Shown here piece after piece: positions 57,870 through 64,000 of a stretch of DNA of 64,000 bases. The DNA comes from Pseudomonas sp. ABC1 (GTDB lineage: Bacteria; Pseudomonadota; Gammaproteobacteria; Pseudomonadales; Pseudomonadaceae): assembly GCF_013395055.1 (NCBI RefSeq), contig NZ_CP058349.1, positions 372,001-436,000 of the forward strand, in the 5' to 3' direction. The notes beneath the pieces are model-generated. The model did not search any database, was not told the DNA's origin, and was given only the letters and a program-made list of their open reading frames with translations. Position 1 is the stretch's first letter. Every line of letters starts with the position of its first letter. The position numbers and the translations under genes were made by a program.

Positions 57870-58337
57870 TCAGGCCGGCAGGGCCTCATCCAGCAACCAG
57901 CGCGCGGCCCGGCGAACGTCCTCGCCATGCTGCACGTCCAGTGCATGCAGATCAGCCTCGAACCGCCGCCGCTCGTCACGCCCAAGCGCCTTCCAGGCGG
58001 CATGGGTCGGAATGTGCGCGGTGGCGGAGTAAATCTGGTGGAGCACCGCAACCTGCGGGTCGCCCGTCAGAACGGGATCATGGTTATCCAGCAGCACCTT
58101 GATGCGAATCGCTCCCTCGATCAACGGTAGCTGCCCCTCCAGCAGACTGGTCGCCAGGATACGCAGATCGGCGGCCAGCACTGCGCGGCGCCGCTGCTGA
58201 AGCTGCGTGGCCTGCCGCCGTCGTTGCCAGACCTTGTGCCACAGCCACCCGGCATAGACGGACAAGGCGACGATCAGCAGCAGCGCGGCGCAATAGAGGG
58301 AAATGACGAGGGGGGAAGCCGGTGTCTCAGGCACCAT
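57870..58337 (-). CDS. DUF2489 family membrane protein
   Basis: 155 residues: one N-terminal transmembrane helix (VISLYCAALLLIVALSVYAGWLW), then a basic helical region and a compact cytoplasmic domain (RILATSLLEGQLPLIEGAIRIKVLLD...VAVLHQIYSAT). Function unknown. The start at 58337 overlaps the end of the SEC-C gene by 11 bases, with GAAG upstream, so it is the third gene of a coupled operon. Confidence 0.8.
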   Translation of the reverse strand: MVPETPASPLVISLYCAALLLIVALSVYAGWLWHKVWQRRRQATQLQQRRRAVLAADLRILATSLLEGQLPLIEGAIRIKVLLDNHDPVLTGDPQVAVLHQIYSATAHIPTHAAWKALGRDERRRFEADLHALDVQHGEDVRRAARWLLDEALPA

Positions 58338-58515
58338 GGCACTTCTTGAATTTCTTCTCGCTGCCACACGGGCAAGGGTCGTTGCGGCCGACATCCTTCA
58401 GTGGATTGCGGACCGGGTCCTGGGCATGGTTGCAATGCGGGCCGTGCACGTGACCGTGGTCATGGCCATGATCGTGGTTGCAGTCAGGGCCGTGTACGTG
58501 GTGCTCGTGGTTCAT
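58327..58515 (-). CDS. SEC-C metal-binding protein with His-rich N-terminus
   Basis: 62 residues. The C-terminal NDPCPCGSEKKFKKCHGA is a complete SEC-C zinc motif as found at the end of SecA. The N-terminal half is MNHEHHVHGPDCNHDHGHDH-like, with many His plus paired CNH, a second potential zinc/nickel/copper site. Start chosen for GGAG eight bases upstream. It lies between an LEA14-like lipoprotein gene and DUF2489. Confidence 0.88.
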   Translation of the reverse strand: MNHEHHVHGPDCNHDHGHDHGHVHGPHCNHAQDPVRNPLKDVGRNDPCPCGSEKKFKKCHGA

Positions 58516-58520
58516 GCTGT

Positions 58521-59018
58521 TCACTCCGGAATGAAATTTCCGGGGATTATCTCGCCGCGCCTGGAAATATGCACGCGCCGACCGGACATCAGGCCGATCT
58601 TCAACTCGCCATCCAGGCGATAGGCGATGGGCCTGTCGGGCTTCTCCAGCAAGCGCACCACGTATTTCATGTGTCGCCAGAGGTTGGTGTGCACCGGGAC
58701 ATCGTAGTATTCGAAGCCGTTGGCGGGGATCGTCAGCCAGGCGCTGGACTCGCCACTGGTCAGCTCGATGTCGTTCAGGTGCACGGTGTAGATCAAGCCA
58801 CGCACAGGCAGGCTATGGTCGTTGGGGTTGTCGATGCGAAAACGCAGCAGGAACTCCTGCTCCAGCAAGCGCGCCTTGATCACATCGACCTTGGTGAGCT
58901 CGACCTGCGGATCCTCGAATGCCGATGAAAACCAGGTCGAACAGCCGCCGAGGCCGCCAAACAGGCCCAATAGCGCCAACACTCTGAAGAGGTTCGATGT
59001 TCGTGCCTGGCAACGCAT
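58521..59018 (-). CDS. LEA14-like (WHy domain) lipoprotein
   Basis: 165 residues with a lipoprotein signal (LFGGLGGC, Cys26) and a WHy/LEA type 2 domain (FLLRFRIDNPNDHSLPVRGLIYTVHLNDIEL). Such proteins fold as a fibronectin-like beta sandwich and are linked to desiccation or stress tolerance in plants; the bacterial role is unclear. GGAG is upstream; it starts the three-gene operon. Confidence 0.82.
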   Translation of the reverse strand: MRCQARTSNLFRVLALLGLFGGLGGCSTWFSSAFEDPQVELTKVDVIKARLLEQEFLLRFRIDNPNDHSLPVRGLIYTVHLNDIELTSGESSAWLTIPANGFEYYDVPVHTNLWRHMKYVVRLLEKPDRPIAYRLDGELKIGLMSGRRVHISRRGEIIPGNFIPE

Positions 59019-59109
59019 TCCGGTACTCCAAAAGACGGCTCAGTGTAGCAAGCACAACACTGACCGCAAGGCCCGCCCGTGCGGAATCGAAGCAAAATGC
59101 CATCAAATA

Positions 59110-60111
59110 TCAATGCGATATCAGATCGTTCCGGCGCAGCGCATCCAGCGCGCATTGCCAGCGCGGGTCCTGCTTGTAGTCCGGCGCCACCTCGGACCCT
59201 CGGCGCATGCGCTGCAAGCGTGGCGACGGCGCCACGGCCTGACGCTGCAAGGCACTCAAAGCCAGCTCGGCCGAAGCACGGTCATTGCACACCAGGCCCA
59301 TGTCACAACCGGCGCCCAGGGCGGCCAGGATACGCTGCCCGGCATCACCGACCACATGCGCCCCCGCCATCGACAGGTCATCGCTGAAGATCACACCGTC
59401 AAAGCCCAGCTCGCCGCGCAGGACATTCTGCAACCAGTGCGACGAGAAACCGGCAGGTCGCTCGTCCACCGCCGGGTAGATCACATGCGCCGGCATCACC
59501 GCATCAAGCGTCGTCGCAAGCCGCTGGAACGGTAGCAGGTCATGCTGGCGAATCTCGTCCATGCTGCGCTCGTCGACCGGAATGGCGACATGGGAATCCG
59601 CCTCGGCCCAGCCATGCCCCGGAAAGTGCTTGCCCGTAGCCGCCATACCCGCGGCGTGCATGCCTTTGATAAAAGCGCCGGCCAGTTGCGTCGCCGCCAG
59701 CGGATCGCCTTCGAAGGCACGCGCCCCGATGACCGCGCTGCGCTGGTGATCCAGGTCCAGGACCGGCGCAAAACTGAAATCGAGACCGACGGACAACACT
59801 TCGGTCGCCATCACCCAGCCGCTCAGTTCTGCCAGGGAAAGCGCATCCTCGCAGTCGGCGAAACGGCGCATGGCCGGCAGACGCACGAAGCCCTGGCGCA
59901 GACGCTGCACCCGGCCACCTTCCTGATCGACTGCCAGCAGCAGGTCTGGTCGCACCTGGCGAATCGCCCGACTCAGTTCCAGCACCTGGCGCGGGTGCTC
60001 GATATTGCGTGCGAACAGAATCAGTCCGCCAACCTGTGGCTGGCGTAACACATGGCGGTCCTCGGCGGTCAGCCAGGTGCCCTCGATATCCAGCATCAAA
60101 GAGCCTTGCAT
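59110..60111 (-). CDS. nagZ: Beta-N-acetylhexosaminidase NagZ
   Basis: A 333-residue glycoside hydrolase family 3 enzyme of the cytosol, removing GlcNAc from anhydro-muropeptides in peptidoglycan recycling; in Pseudomonas it affects AmpC induction. The catalytic loop KHFPGHGWAEADSH and LAVDQEGGRVQRL are conserved; the acid residue is in the FSDDLSM segment. Starts at 60111 with AAGGA upstream. Last gene of psrA-YkuD-nagZ. Confidence 0.96.
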   Translation of the reverse strand: MQGSLMLDIEGTWLTAEDRHVLRQPQVGGLILFARNIEHPRQVLELSRAIRQVRPDLLLAVDQEGGRVQRLRQGFVRLPAMRRFADCEDALSLAELSGWVMATEVLSVGLDFSFAPVLDLDHQRSAVIGARAFEGDPLAATQLAGAFIKGMHAAGMAATGKHFPGHGWAEADSHVAIPVDERSMDEIRQHDLLPFQRLATTLDAVMPAHVIYPAVDERPAGFSSHWLQNVLRGELGFDGVIFSDDLSMAGAHVVGDAGQRILAALGAGCDMGLVCNDRASAELALSALQRQAVAPSPRLQRMRRGSEVAPDYKQDPRWQCALDALRRNDLISH

Positions 60112-60119
60112 AGCGATCC

Positions 60120-60671
60120 TTAGAAAATGACGGCTTGCTGCGATTGTGGGGGTGCCTGCTCTGCAATCAGAACACGACAATGGGCAGGCACGCGGGGGAA
60201 CAGCTGCATGATGTCGGCATTGCGCATGCGGATGCAGCCATGGGACAGCGGTACACCCATGGGCTCGGTGTCAGGCGTGCCATGCAGATAGATGTAGCGG
60301 CGGAAGGTGTCGACCGCACCCAGGCGATTGACGCCCGGCTCGCAGCCGCTCAGCCAGAGGATCCGCGTCAGGATCCAGTCGCGGCCCGGGAAGGCGGCAT
60401 GCAGCTCGTCGCTCCACACCTCGCCGGTCCAGCGACGACCACGCAGCACGGCTCCACACGGCAGACCCTCGCCGATCCGGGCACGCACCTGATGCAGGCC
60501 CCTCGGCGTACAACCGGAACCATTCGACTCGCCGGCACCGTTGAGGGCCGTCGAGACCGGAAAGCGCGCGCACAGCACGCCCTTGGAAAAACCGTAGAGC
60601 ATCTGCTCGGTGAGGGAGACATGAAGAAAGTCGAGCATCTGCATCGGGGGAAACACGGCGGGCTCGTTCAT
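60120..60671 (-). CDS. YkuD-domain L,D-transpeptidase/carboxypeptidase without signal peptide
   Basis: 183 residues, a YkuD fold almost by itself: FLHVSLTEQMLYGF at the N-terminus, YIYLHGTPDTEPMGVPLSHG with the catalytic SHGCIRM (Cys). There is no signal peptide or membrane helix, unlike periplasmic L,D-transpeptidases. Its ATG overlaps the psrA stop (ATGA) and it ends nine bases before nagZ, so it belongs with peptidoglycan recycling. A cytosolic L,D-carboxypeptidase on recovered tetrapeptides is my inference; YkuD-type recycling carboxypeptidases are known in other bacteria. Confidence 0.85.
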   Translation of the reverse strand: MNEPAVFPPMQMLDFLHVSLTEQMLYGFSKGVLCARFPVSTALNGAGESNGSGCTPRGLHQVRARIGEGLPCGAVLRGRRWTGEVWSDELHAAFPGRDWILTRILWLSGCEPGVNRLGAVDTFRRYIYLHGTPDTEPMGVPLSHGCIRMRNADIMQLFPRVPAHCRVLIAEQAPPQSQQAVIF

Positions 60672-61375
60672 CGTTTCTGTGGCATGGCCAGGGCATTGCG
60701 ACGGACCTTGGGTCCGGCCTCCAGCAGCGCCGGGTCATCCACCCCGCTTTCTGCGCGCATACCCGCCGCGACGAAAGGCACCATCATGCGCATGACCTGC
60801 TCGATGGAAACCCGGGCGCCGAAATCATTCTCGGCGATCGCCCGCAGCGCCTTGATACCCGACATGCTGAACGCCACGGTCCCGAGCATGAAATGCACGC
60901 GCCAGAACAGCTCTATCGGCGTGATCGTCGGCACGGCGTCGTGTACCCGCATCATGTAGCGGCGGAAAATCTTGCCGTACATATCGTCCAGGTAGCGACG
61001 CAGGTGTCCCTGGCTCTGGCTGAACGCCAGGCCGAGCAGGCGCATGAAAATGGACAGGTCATCGCCGCTGCGAGGCTTCACCGACAGCGCCTGCACAACC
61101 AGCATCTCCAGCAGGTCTTCGAGCCTGTCCTTCTGGCCGGGCTGCGCCTCGCGTCGATCCAGCTCCTTTTCCAGGCTCATGCAGAATGGCCCGAGAAAAC
61201 GCGAGAACACCGCCTGGATCAGGGCCTTCTTCGAGCCAAAGTGATAATTCACCGCAGCCAGGTTGACGCCTGCCTTGCTGGTGATCAACCGCAGCGATGT
61301 CTCGGCGAACCCTCTCTCCGCGAACAAAAGCTCCGCGGCATCGAGAATGCGCTCAACGGTTTCCGACTGCGCCAT
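60668..61375 (-). CDS. psrA: TetR-family regulator PsrA
   Basis: 235 residues: an N-terminal TetR helix-turn-helix (AELLFAERGFAETSLRLITSKAGVNLAAVNYHFGSKKALI) and a ligand domain. PsrA senses long-chain fatty acids or CoA esters, and regulates rpoS and beta-oxidation genes in pseudomonads. GGAGG precedes the start at 61375. A perfect PsrA-type box lies 28 bp upstream, implying autoregulation. Gene order psrA-lexA-sulA (divergent) matches P. aeruginosa. Confidence 0.93.
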   Translation of the reverse strand: MAQSETVERILDAAELLFAERGFAETSLRLITSKAGVNLAAVNYHFGSKKALIQAVFSRFLGPFCMSLEKELDRREAQPGQKDRLEDLLEMLVVQALSVKPRSGDDLSIFMRLLGLAFSQSQGHLRRYLDDMYGKIFRRYMMRVHDAVPTITPIELFWRVHFMLGTVAFSMSGIKALRAIAENDFGARVSIEQVMRMMVPFVAAGMRAESGVDDPALLEAGPKVRRNALAMPQKR

Positions 61376-61402
61376 GCGCCCTCCAAAGACCAACAACTGT
61401 TT

Positions 61403-61416
61403 GAAACCTACGTTTC
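61403..61416 (-). promoter_or_regulatory. PsrA box upstream of psrA
   Basis: GAAACCTACGTTTC is a perfect inverted repeat (GAAAC-N4-GTTTC) matching the known PsrA operator, placed 28-41 bases before the psrA start. Confidence 0.82.
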
Positions 61417-61597
61417 GGGCCCGGCCAAGTCAATCATGAAAGCCTGAGGCGCGGATTATAAGCGGATGAAGGCCGGTTTCCGGTAGCCCATCCATCGTCG
61501 CGACACAGCGATCTCCAGGTCGTAGACAACAGGCTTATCTCTACAGGCAGCGCCAAAGGCGACTGTACGGTTGCCCAGCACTTTTACCCGAGGGGAA

Positions 61598-61625
61598 TTG
61601 CCAAGCGACGATTACTGTATATAAT
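61598..61625 (+). promoter_or_regulatory. lexA: Sigma-70 promoter of lexA
   Basis: TTGCCA (61598-61603), 16-bp spacer, TATAAT (61620-61625). The -10 lies inside the first SOS box, so LexA binding would occlude it. Confidence 0.75.
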
Positions 61626-61630
61626 CCCAG
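61615..61630 (+). promoter_or_regulatory. SOS box 1 (LexA operator)
   Basis: CTGTATATAATCCCAG has the CTG-N10-CAG pattern of gammaproteobacterial LexA operators. It overlaps the lexA -10 element. Confidence 0.88.
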
Positions 61631-61633
61631 TTA

Positions 61634-61649
61634 CTGTACAAAAGGACAG
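61634..61649 (+). promoter_or_regulatory. SOS box 2 (LexA operator)
   Basis: CTGTACAAAAGGACAG, CTG-N10-CAG, three bases after box 1, so two dimers can bind side by side. It also contains the AAAGGA that serves as lexA's ribosome site, putting the operator inside the transcribed leader. Confidence 0.85.
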
Positions 61650-61656
61650 AACGCCC

Positions 61657-62271
61657 ATGATCAAGTTGACGCCCCGCCAGTCGGAAATCCTTGCGTTCAT
61701 CAAGCGCTGCCTGGAAGAGAACGGCTACCCCCCGACCCGCGCTGAAATAGCCCAGGAGCTGGGGTTCAAATCCCCCAACGCAGCGGAAGAGCACCTCAAG
61801 GCCCTGCGCAACAAAGGCGCCATCGAGATGACGCCCGGCGCCTCGCGCGGCATCCGCATTCCCGGCTTCGAGCCAGGCGGCAACGATGCAGAGAGCGGCC
61901 TGCCTGTCATCGGTCGCGTCGCAGCCGGTGCACCCATCCTCGCCCAACAGCATGTCGAAGAGTCCTGCCGGATCAATCCCGACTTCTTCCACCCTCGCGC
62001 CGACTATCTCCTGCGCGTACGCGGCATGAGCATGAAGGACATCGGTATCTTCGATGGCGACCTGCTGGCCGTCCACACCACACGCGAGGCACGAAACGGC
62101 CAGGTGGTGGTGGCGCGCATCGATGACGAAGTCACGGTGAAGCGCTTCAAGCGCGAAGGCAGCAAGGTCTGGCTGATCGCAGAAAACCCTGATTTCGCCC
62201 CGATAGAGGTCGACCTGGAACAACAGGAACTGACCATAGAAGGCTTGAGCGTCGGCGTGATTCGCCGCTGA
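61657..62271 (+). CDS. lexA: SOS repressor LexA
   Basis: 204 residues. Winged-helix DNA-binding domain (TPRQSEILAFIKRCLEENG, TRAEIAQELGFKSPNAAEEH), the autocleavage bond A90-G91 (VAAGAP), and catalytic S125 (GMSM) and K162 (VKRF). Represses SOS genes until RecA-stimulated self-cleavage. Two SOS boxes precede it. Same numbering logic as E. coli LexA (A84-G85, S119, K156) plus six. Confidence 0.98.
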   Translation: MIKLTPRQSEILAFIKRCLEENGYPPTRAEIAQELGFKSPNAAEEHLKALRNKGAIEMTPGASRGIRIPGFEPGGNDAESGLPVIGRVAAGAPILAQQHVEESCRINPDFFHPRADYLLRVRGMSMKDIGIFDGDLLAVHTTREARNGQVVVARIDDEVTVKRFKREGSKVWLIAENPDFAPIEVDLEQQELTIEGLSVGVIRR

Positions 62272-62283
62272 TAGGAGGTAGCC

Positions 62284-62739
62284 ATGCAGTTCCCCCTCTA
62301 CACCACTGCACAGACCAACCAACTGCCGCTGTTCGAAGCCTTCCTGGCGCCCGAACGGTCGTTCGAACCGGCAGCCCCGGTACGCAGCGCAGACGTGCTC
62401 AGCGAAATGAGGCTGATCGGTAGCCACGGCCTGCAATTGCTGGCCCCGGTGCTACGCGAGCTCAGCCGGGAGAACGACGAGCGCTGGCTGACGATGATCG
62501 CGCCGCCCAACCTCGTGAGCTACAGCTGGCTACGTGATGCAGATCTGAACCGCGAGCGCATCCTGTTGCTGCCTTCACGCAACGATCAGGACCCGCTCGA
62601 ACTGGTATGCCGTGCCCTGCGCCTGGGGCGCAGCCATACGGTGATCAGTTGGCTGAAACTGGATGCCTTCGACCGCAGGCTGCTGGCCGCTGCCGCGCAC
62701 CAGGGAAATGCCCAGAGCCTGAATATCCGGCTTTCATAA
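62284..62739 (+). CDS. sulA: SOS cell-division inhibitor SulA
   Basis: 151 residues; the RLIGSHGLQLLAPVLRELS and RWLTMIAPPNLVSYSWLRDADLN segments match SulA, which sequesters FtsZ monomers during DNA damage. A strong AGGAGG precedes the ATG, 12 bases after lexA, so the two are cotranscribed from the lexA SOS promoter. No separate SOS box lies between them. Confidence 0.93.
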   Translation: MQFPLYTTAQTNQLPLFEAFLAPERSFEPAAPVRSADVLSEMRLIGSHGLQLLAPVLRELSRENDERWLTMIAPPNLVSYSWLRDADLNRERILLLPSRNDQDPLELVCRALRLGRSHTVISWLKLDAFDRRLLAAAAHQGNAQSLNIRLS

Positions 62740-62796
62740 GGCGTCACGCGGACAGCGTGCGCAGCTCAGGCTGCGACAGCGCTCATGGCGATCGGC

Positions 62797-63030
62797 TCAG
62801 TGCAGAACGTGCGGTTCCTGTTCATGCTCGAACTCGTCGTCGAACACGCGCCCAGCCATCTGCACACCAGCCGTCAACATGACCTTGGCGATCTCGACGT
62901 GCTGCCCTTGCAGAAACAGCCGTGCTTCATCCGAGAAGTCCAGTGTCACCAGCACCTCCTCGTCCTCGGCCCGACGCAACACGATGCGCCCGTCTGGCAG
63001 TTCGACGATTTCCAGAAAAGAGGTTTGCAT
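62797..63030 (-). CDS. Conserved hypothetical protein (77 aa)
   Basis: 77 residues starting MQTSFLEIVELPDGRIVLRR; acidic, with no signal peptide or membrane span. The start at 63030 has GAGGG six bases before it; the longer in-frame reading to 63264 overlaps the divergent methyltransferase and has no support. A similar small gene follows sulA in other pseudomonads. Function unknown. Confidence 0.75.
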   Translation of the reverse strand: MQTSFLEIVELPDGRIVLRRAEDEEVLVTLDFSDEARLFLQGQHVEIAKVMLTAGVQMAGRVFDDEFEHEQEPHVLH

Positions 63031-63193
63031 GGCCGGCCCTCGGAAAATAAGGCGCGCATTGTAATGCCAAATGGCGAACACGGCCTCATGTAAAGAGCGA
63101 AAGTCTGCCCTCACATCGGACAAATACCAGATACCGAAGCTACAGCGCACAAGCCAGGCAATCGTTATAATCGCCGCTTTTGCGAGAAGCCAA

Positions 63194-63664
63194 GTGGCCA
63201 ACAAGAGATACAGCTGCGTAGGCCTGTTCAACCCCAAGTCCCCCAGCAACGTCGGCTCCATCATGCGGGCGGCGGGTTGCTATGGCACCAGCTCGGTGTT
63301 CTATACGGGAACCCGCTATGACCGGGCCAGGGACTTCATCACCGATACCAAGCGTGTGCACCAGGACATACCGCTGATCAATATCGACGATCTGCGCAAG
63401 ATCCTGCCCCTGGGCTGCACGCCCGTTGCCGTCGAGCTGGTCCCCGATGCCCGTCCGTTACCGGAGTACACCCACCCCGACCGCGCCCTGTATATCTTCG
63501 GCCCGGAAGACGGCTCGCTGGACCGGGAAATCCTCGACTGGTGCGAAGATGTCATCTACATCCCGACCCAAGGCTGCATGAACCTGGCGGCAACCGTGAA
63601 CGTGGTGCTCTATGACCGCATGGCCAAAGGCAACAACACCCGCTCCGGTCCTCTGTTCAAATAA
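63194..63664 (+). CDS. SPOUT (TrmH-family) RNA 2'-O-methyltransferase
   Basis: 156 residues from a GTG start with GAGAAG upstream. The three SPOUT knot motifs are present: NPKSPSNVGSIMRAAGCYG, ALYIFGPEDGSL and IPTQGCMNLAATVNVVLYDRM. SAM-dependent RNA ribose methylation; target RNA unknown. A longer in-frame reading from 63071 is rejected because the fold starts at NKRYSCVGLFNP. Confidence 0.85.
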   Translation: MANKRYSCVGLFNPKSPSNVGSIMRAAGCYGTSSVFYTGTRYDRARDFITDTKRVHQDIPLINIDDLRKILPLGCTPVAVELVPDARPLPEYTHPDRALYIFGPEDGSLDREILDWCEDVIYIPTQGCMNLAATVNVVLYDRMAKGNNTRSGPLFK

Positions 63665-63865
63665 CCCGCACGCACCTGGCCGCCTGGAAAGCGGCCCAGC
63701 ATCCAGCACACGCATCGACCATTCCCCGCTACAACCAGCCCGGTATCTGGCGCACCTCTTGCTCTGTCTACTCTGCCGCCACCAGGGGGTAACACCGAGT
63801 CGATCACCGCAAAGGTGCACTCCAGAGCGGCCGCGCAGGAGCGTACCTATGGATGGGTTGATGCC

Positions 63866-63961
63866 ATGGTCAAGAATCCCAAGTTCCAGCAGGTTACATT
63901 GATTCTTTTCGTCACACTGATGGTGTTGATAGTGCCCAATCTCGGGCGCCTTTTCGGCTGA
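63866..63961 (+). CDS. 31-aa single-span membrane protein
   Basis: A very short frame, MVKNPKFQQVTLILFVTLM and then VLIVPNLGRLFG, with a basic N-terminus followed by a hydrophobic helix of about 20 residues. GGATGGG lies upstream at a usable distance, and a hairpin follows the stop. Codon choice is acceptable and the frame is not antisense to anything. I do not recognise the family, and expression is unproven. Confidence 0.45.
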   Translation: MVKNPKFQQVTLILFVTLMVLIVPNLGRLFG

Positions 63962-63965
63962 ACCC

Positions 63966-63987
63966 AGGCTGTCCAGATAAACAGCCT
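63966..63987 (+). terminator. Hairpin after the 31-aa frame
   Basis: AGGCTGT / ACAGCCT, 7-bp stem with an 8-base loop, four bases after the stop codon. No clear T run within the window. Confidence 0.45.
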
Positions 63988-64000
63988 GTCACCGATTCGT

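Noticed and set aside
63071..63193. N-terminal extension of the SPOUT methyltransferase
   Set aside because: The first conserved strand begins right after the GTG at 63194, and the extension overlaps the promoter area of the divergent 77-aa gene.

Overview
The window reads as chromosomal core DNA of a high-GC Pseudomonas (family Pseudomonadaceae). Evidence: two tandem cbb3 oxidase operons followed by ccoGHIS, hemN and an Anr-type regulator; a PsrA-LexA-SulA block; an OscA-Sbp-CysTWA sulfate locus; an ExaC-type aldehyde dehydrogenase; and a QuiP-like acylase. Gene density is high and operons are compact. I see no rRNA, tRNA, CRISPR array, prophage or insertion-sequence transposase. Accessory material is limited to a dispersed intergenic repeat (three copies), one MITE-like insertion, a FecI/FecR/TonB receptor cassette and an encapsulin cluster.

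Layout. 1-3.6 kb: 3' end of an Aer-like chemoreceptor, an acetate/succinyl-CoA transferase and an alpha/beta hydrolase. 3.6-15.7 kb: a first cbb3 operon (ccoNOP, no ccoQ, Anr box upstream), a second (ccoNOQP, no Anr box found), the copper/assembly genes ccoGHIS and a SafE-like membrane protein. 15.7-20 kb: repeat copy A, nadE, then hemN (Anr box placed at -41.5 to a good -10), anr and apt. 20-24.3 kb: recR, ybaB, dnaX (with a hexanucleotide tandem repeat) and pdxB. 24.4-36 kb: tamB/tamA, a GNAT protein, xthA, exaC-like, mlaA, a class I amidotransferase and corA. 36-41.7 kb: a DUF5610 protein, then a Fur-box FecI/FecR/siderophore-receptor set.

41.7-50.6 kb is the most distinctive region. On the minus strand a rhodanese, an EpsC-type serine acetyltransferase, a family 2A (SrpI-like) encapsulin shell and a cysteine desulfurase with a ~205-residue low-complexity N-terminal extension form an apparent operon. 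It runs divergently from oscA-sbp-cysTWA across a ~300-bp AT-rich region rich in inverted repeats. The two arms together look like a sulfur-limitation regulon: import sulfate, make O-acetylserine/cysteine, then draw sulfur from cysteine inside a protein nanocompartment. Encapsulated cysteine desulfurases are already known as a class; the gene content and shared control region here are the parts worth testing.

50.8-64 kb: a MATE pump, a TauE-like permease with a divergent LysR regulator, TrmO, repeat copy B, a lipoprotein QuiP-like acylase, a small LEA14/SEC-C/DUF2489 operon, nagZ with a signal-less YkuD enzyme coupled to psrA (PsrA box present), lexA-sulA with two SOS boxes, a 77-aa conserved protein, a SPOUT RNA methyltransferase and a 31-aa single-span membrane protein. 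Coordinates and residue counts were derived by hand from the sequence; family assignments rest on recognised motifs, not on database searches.
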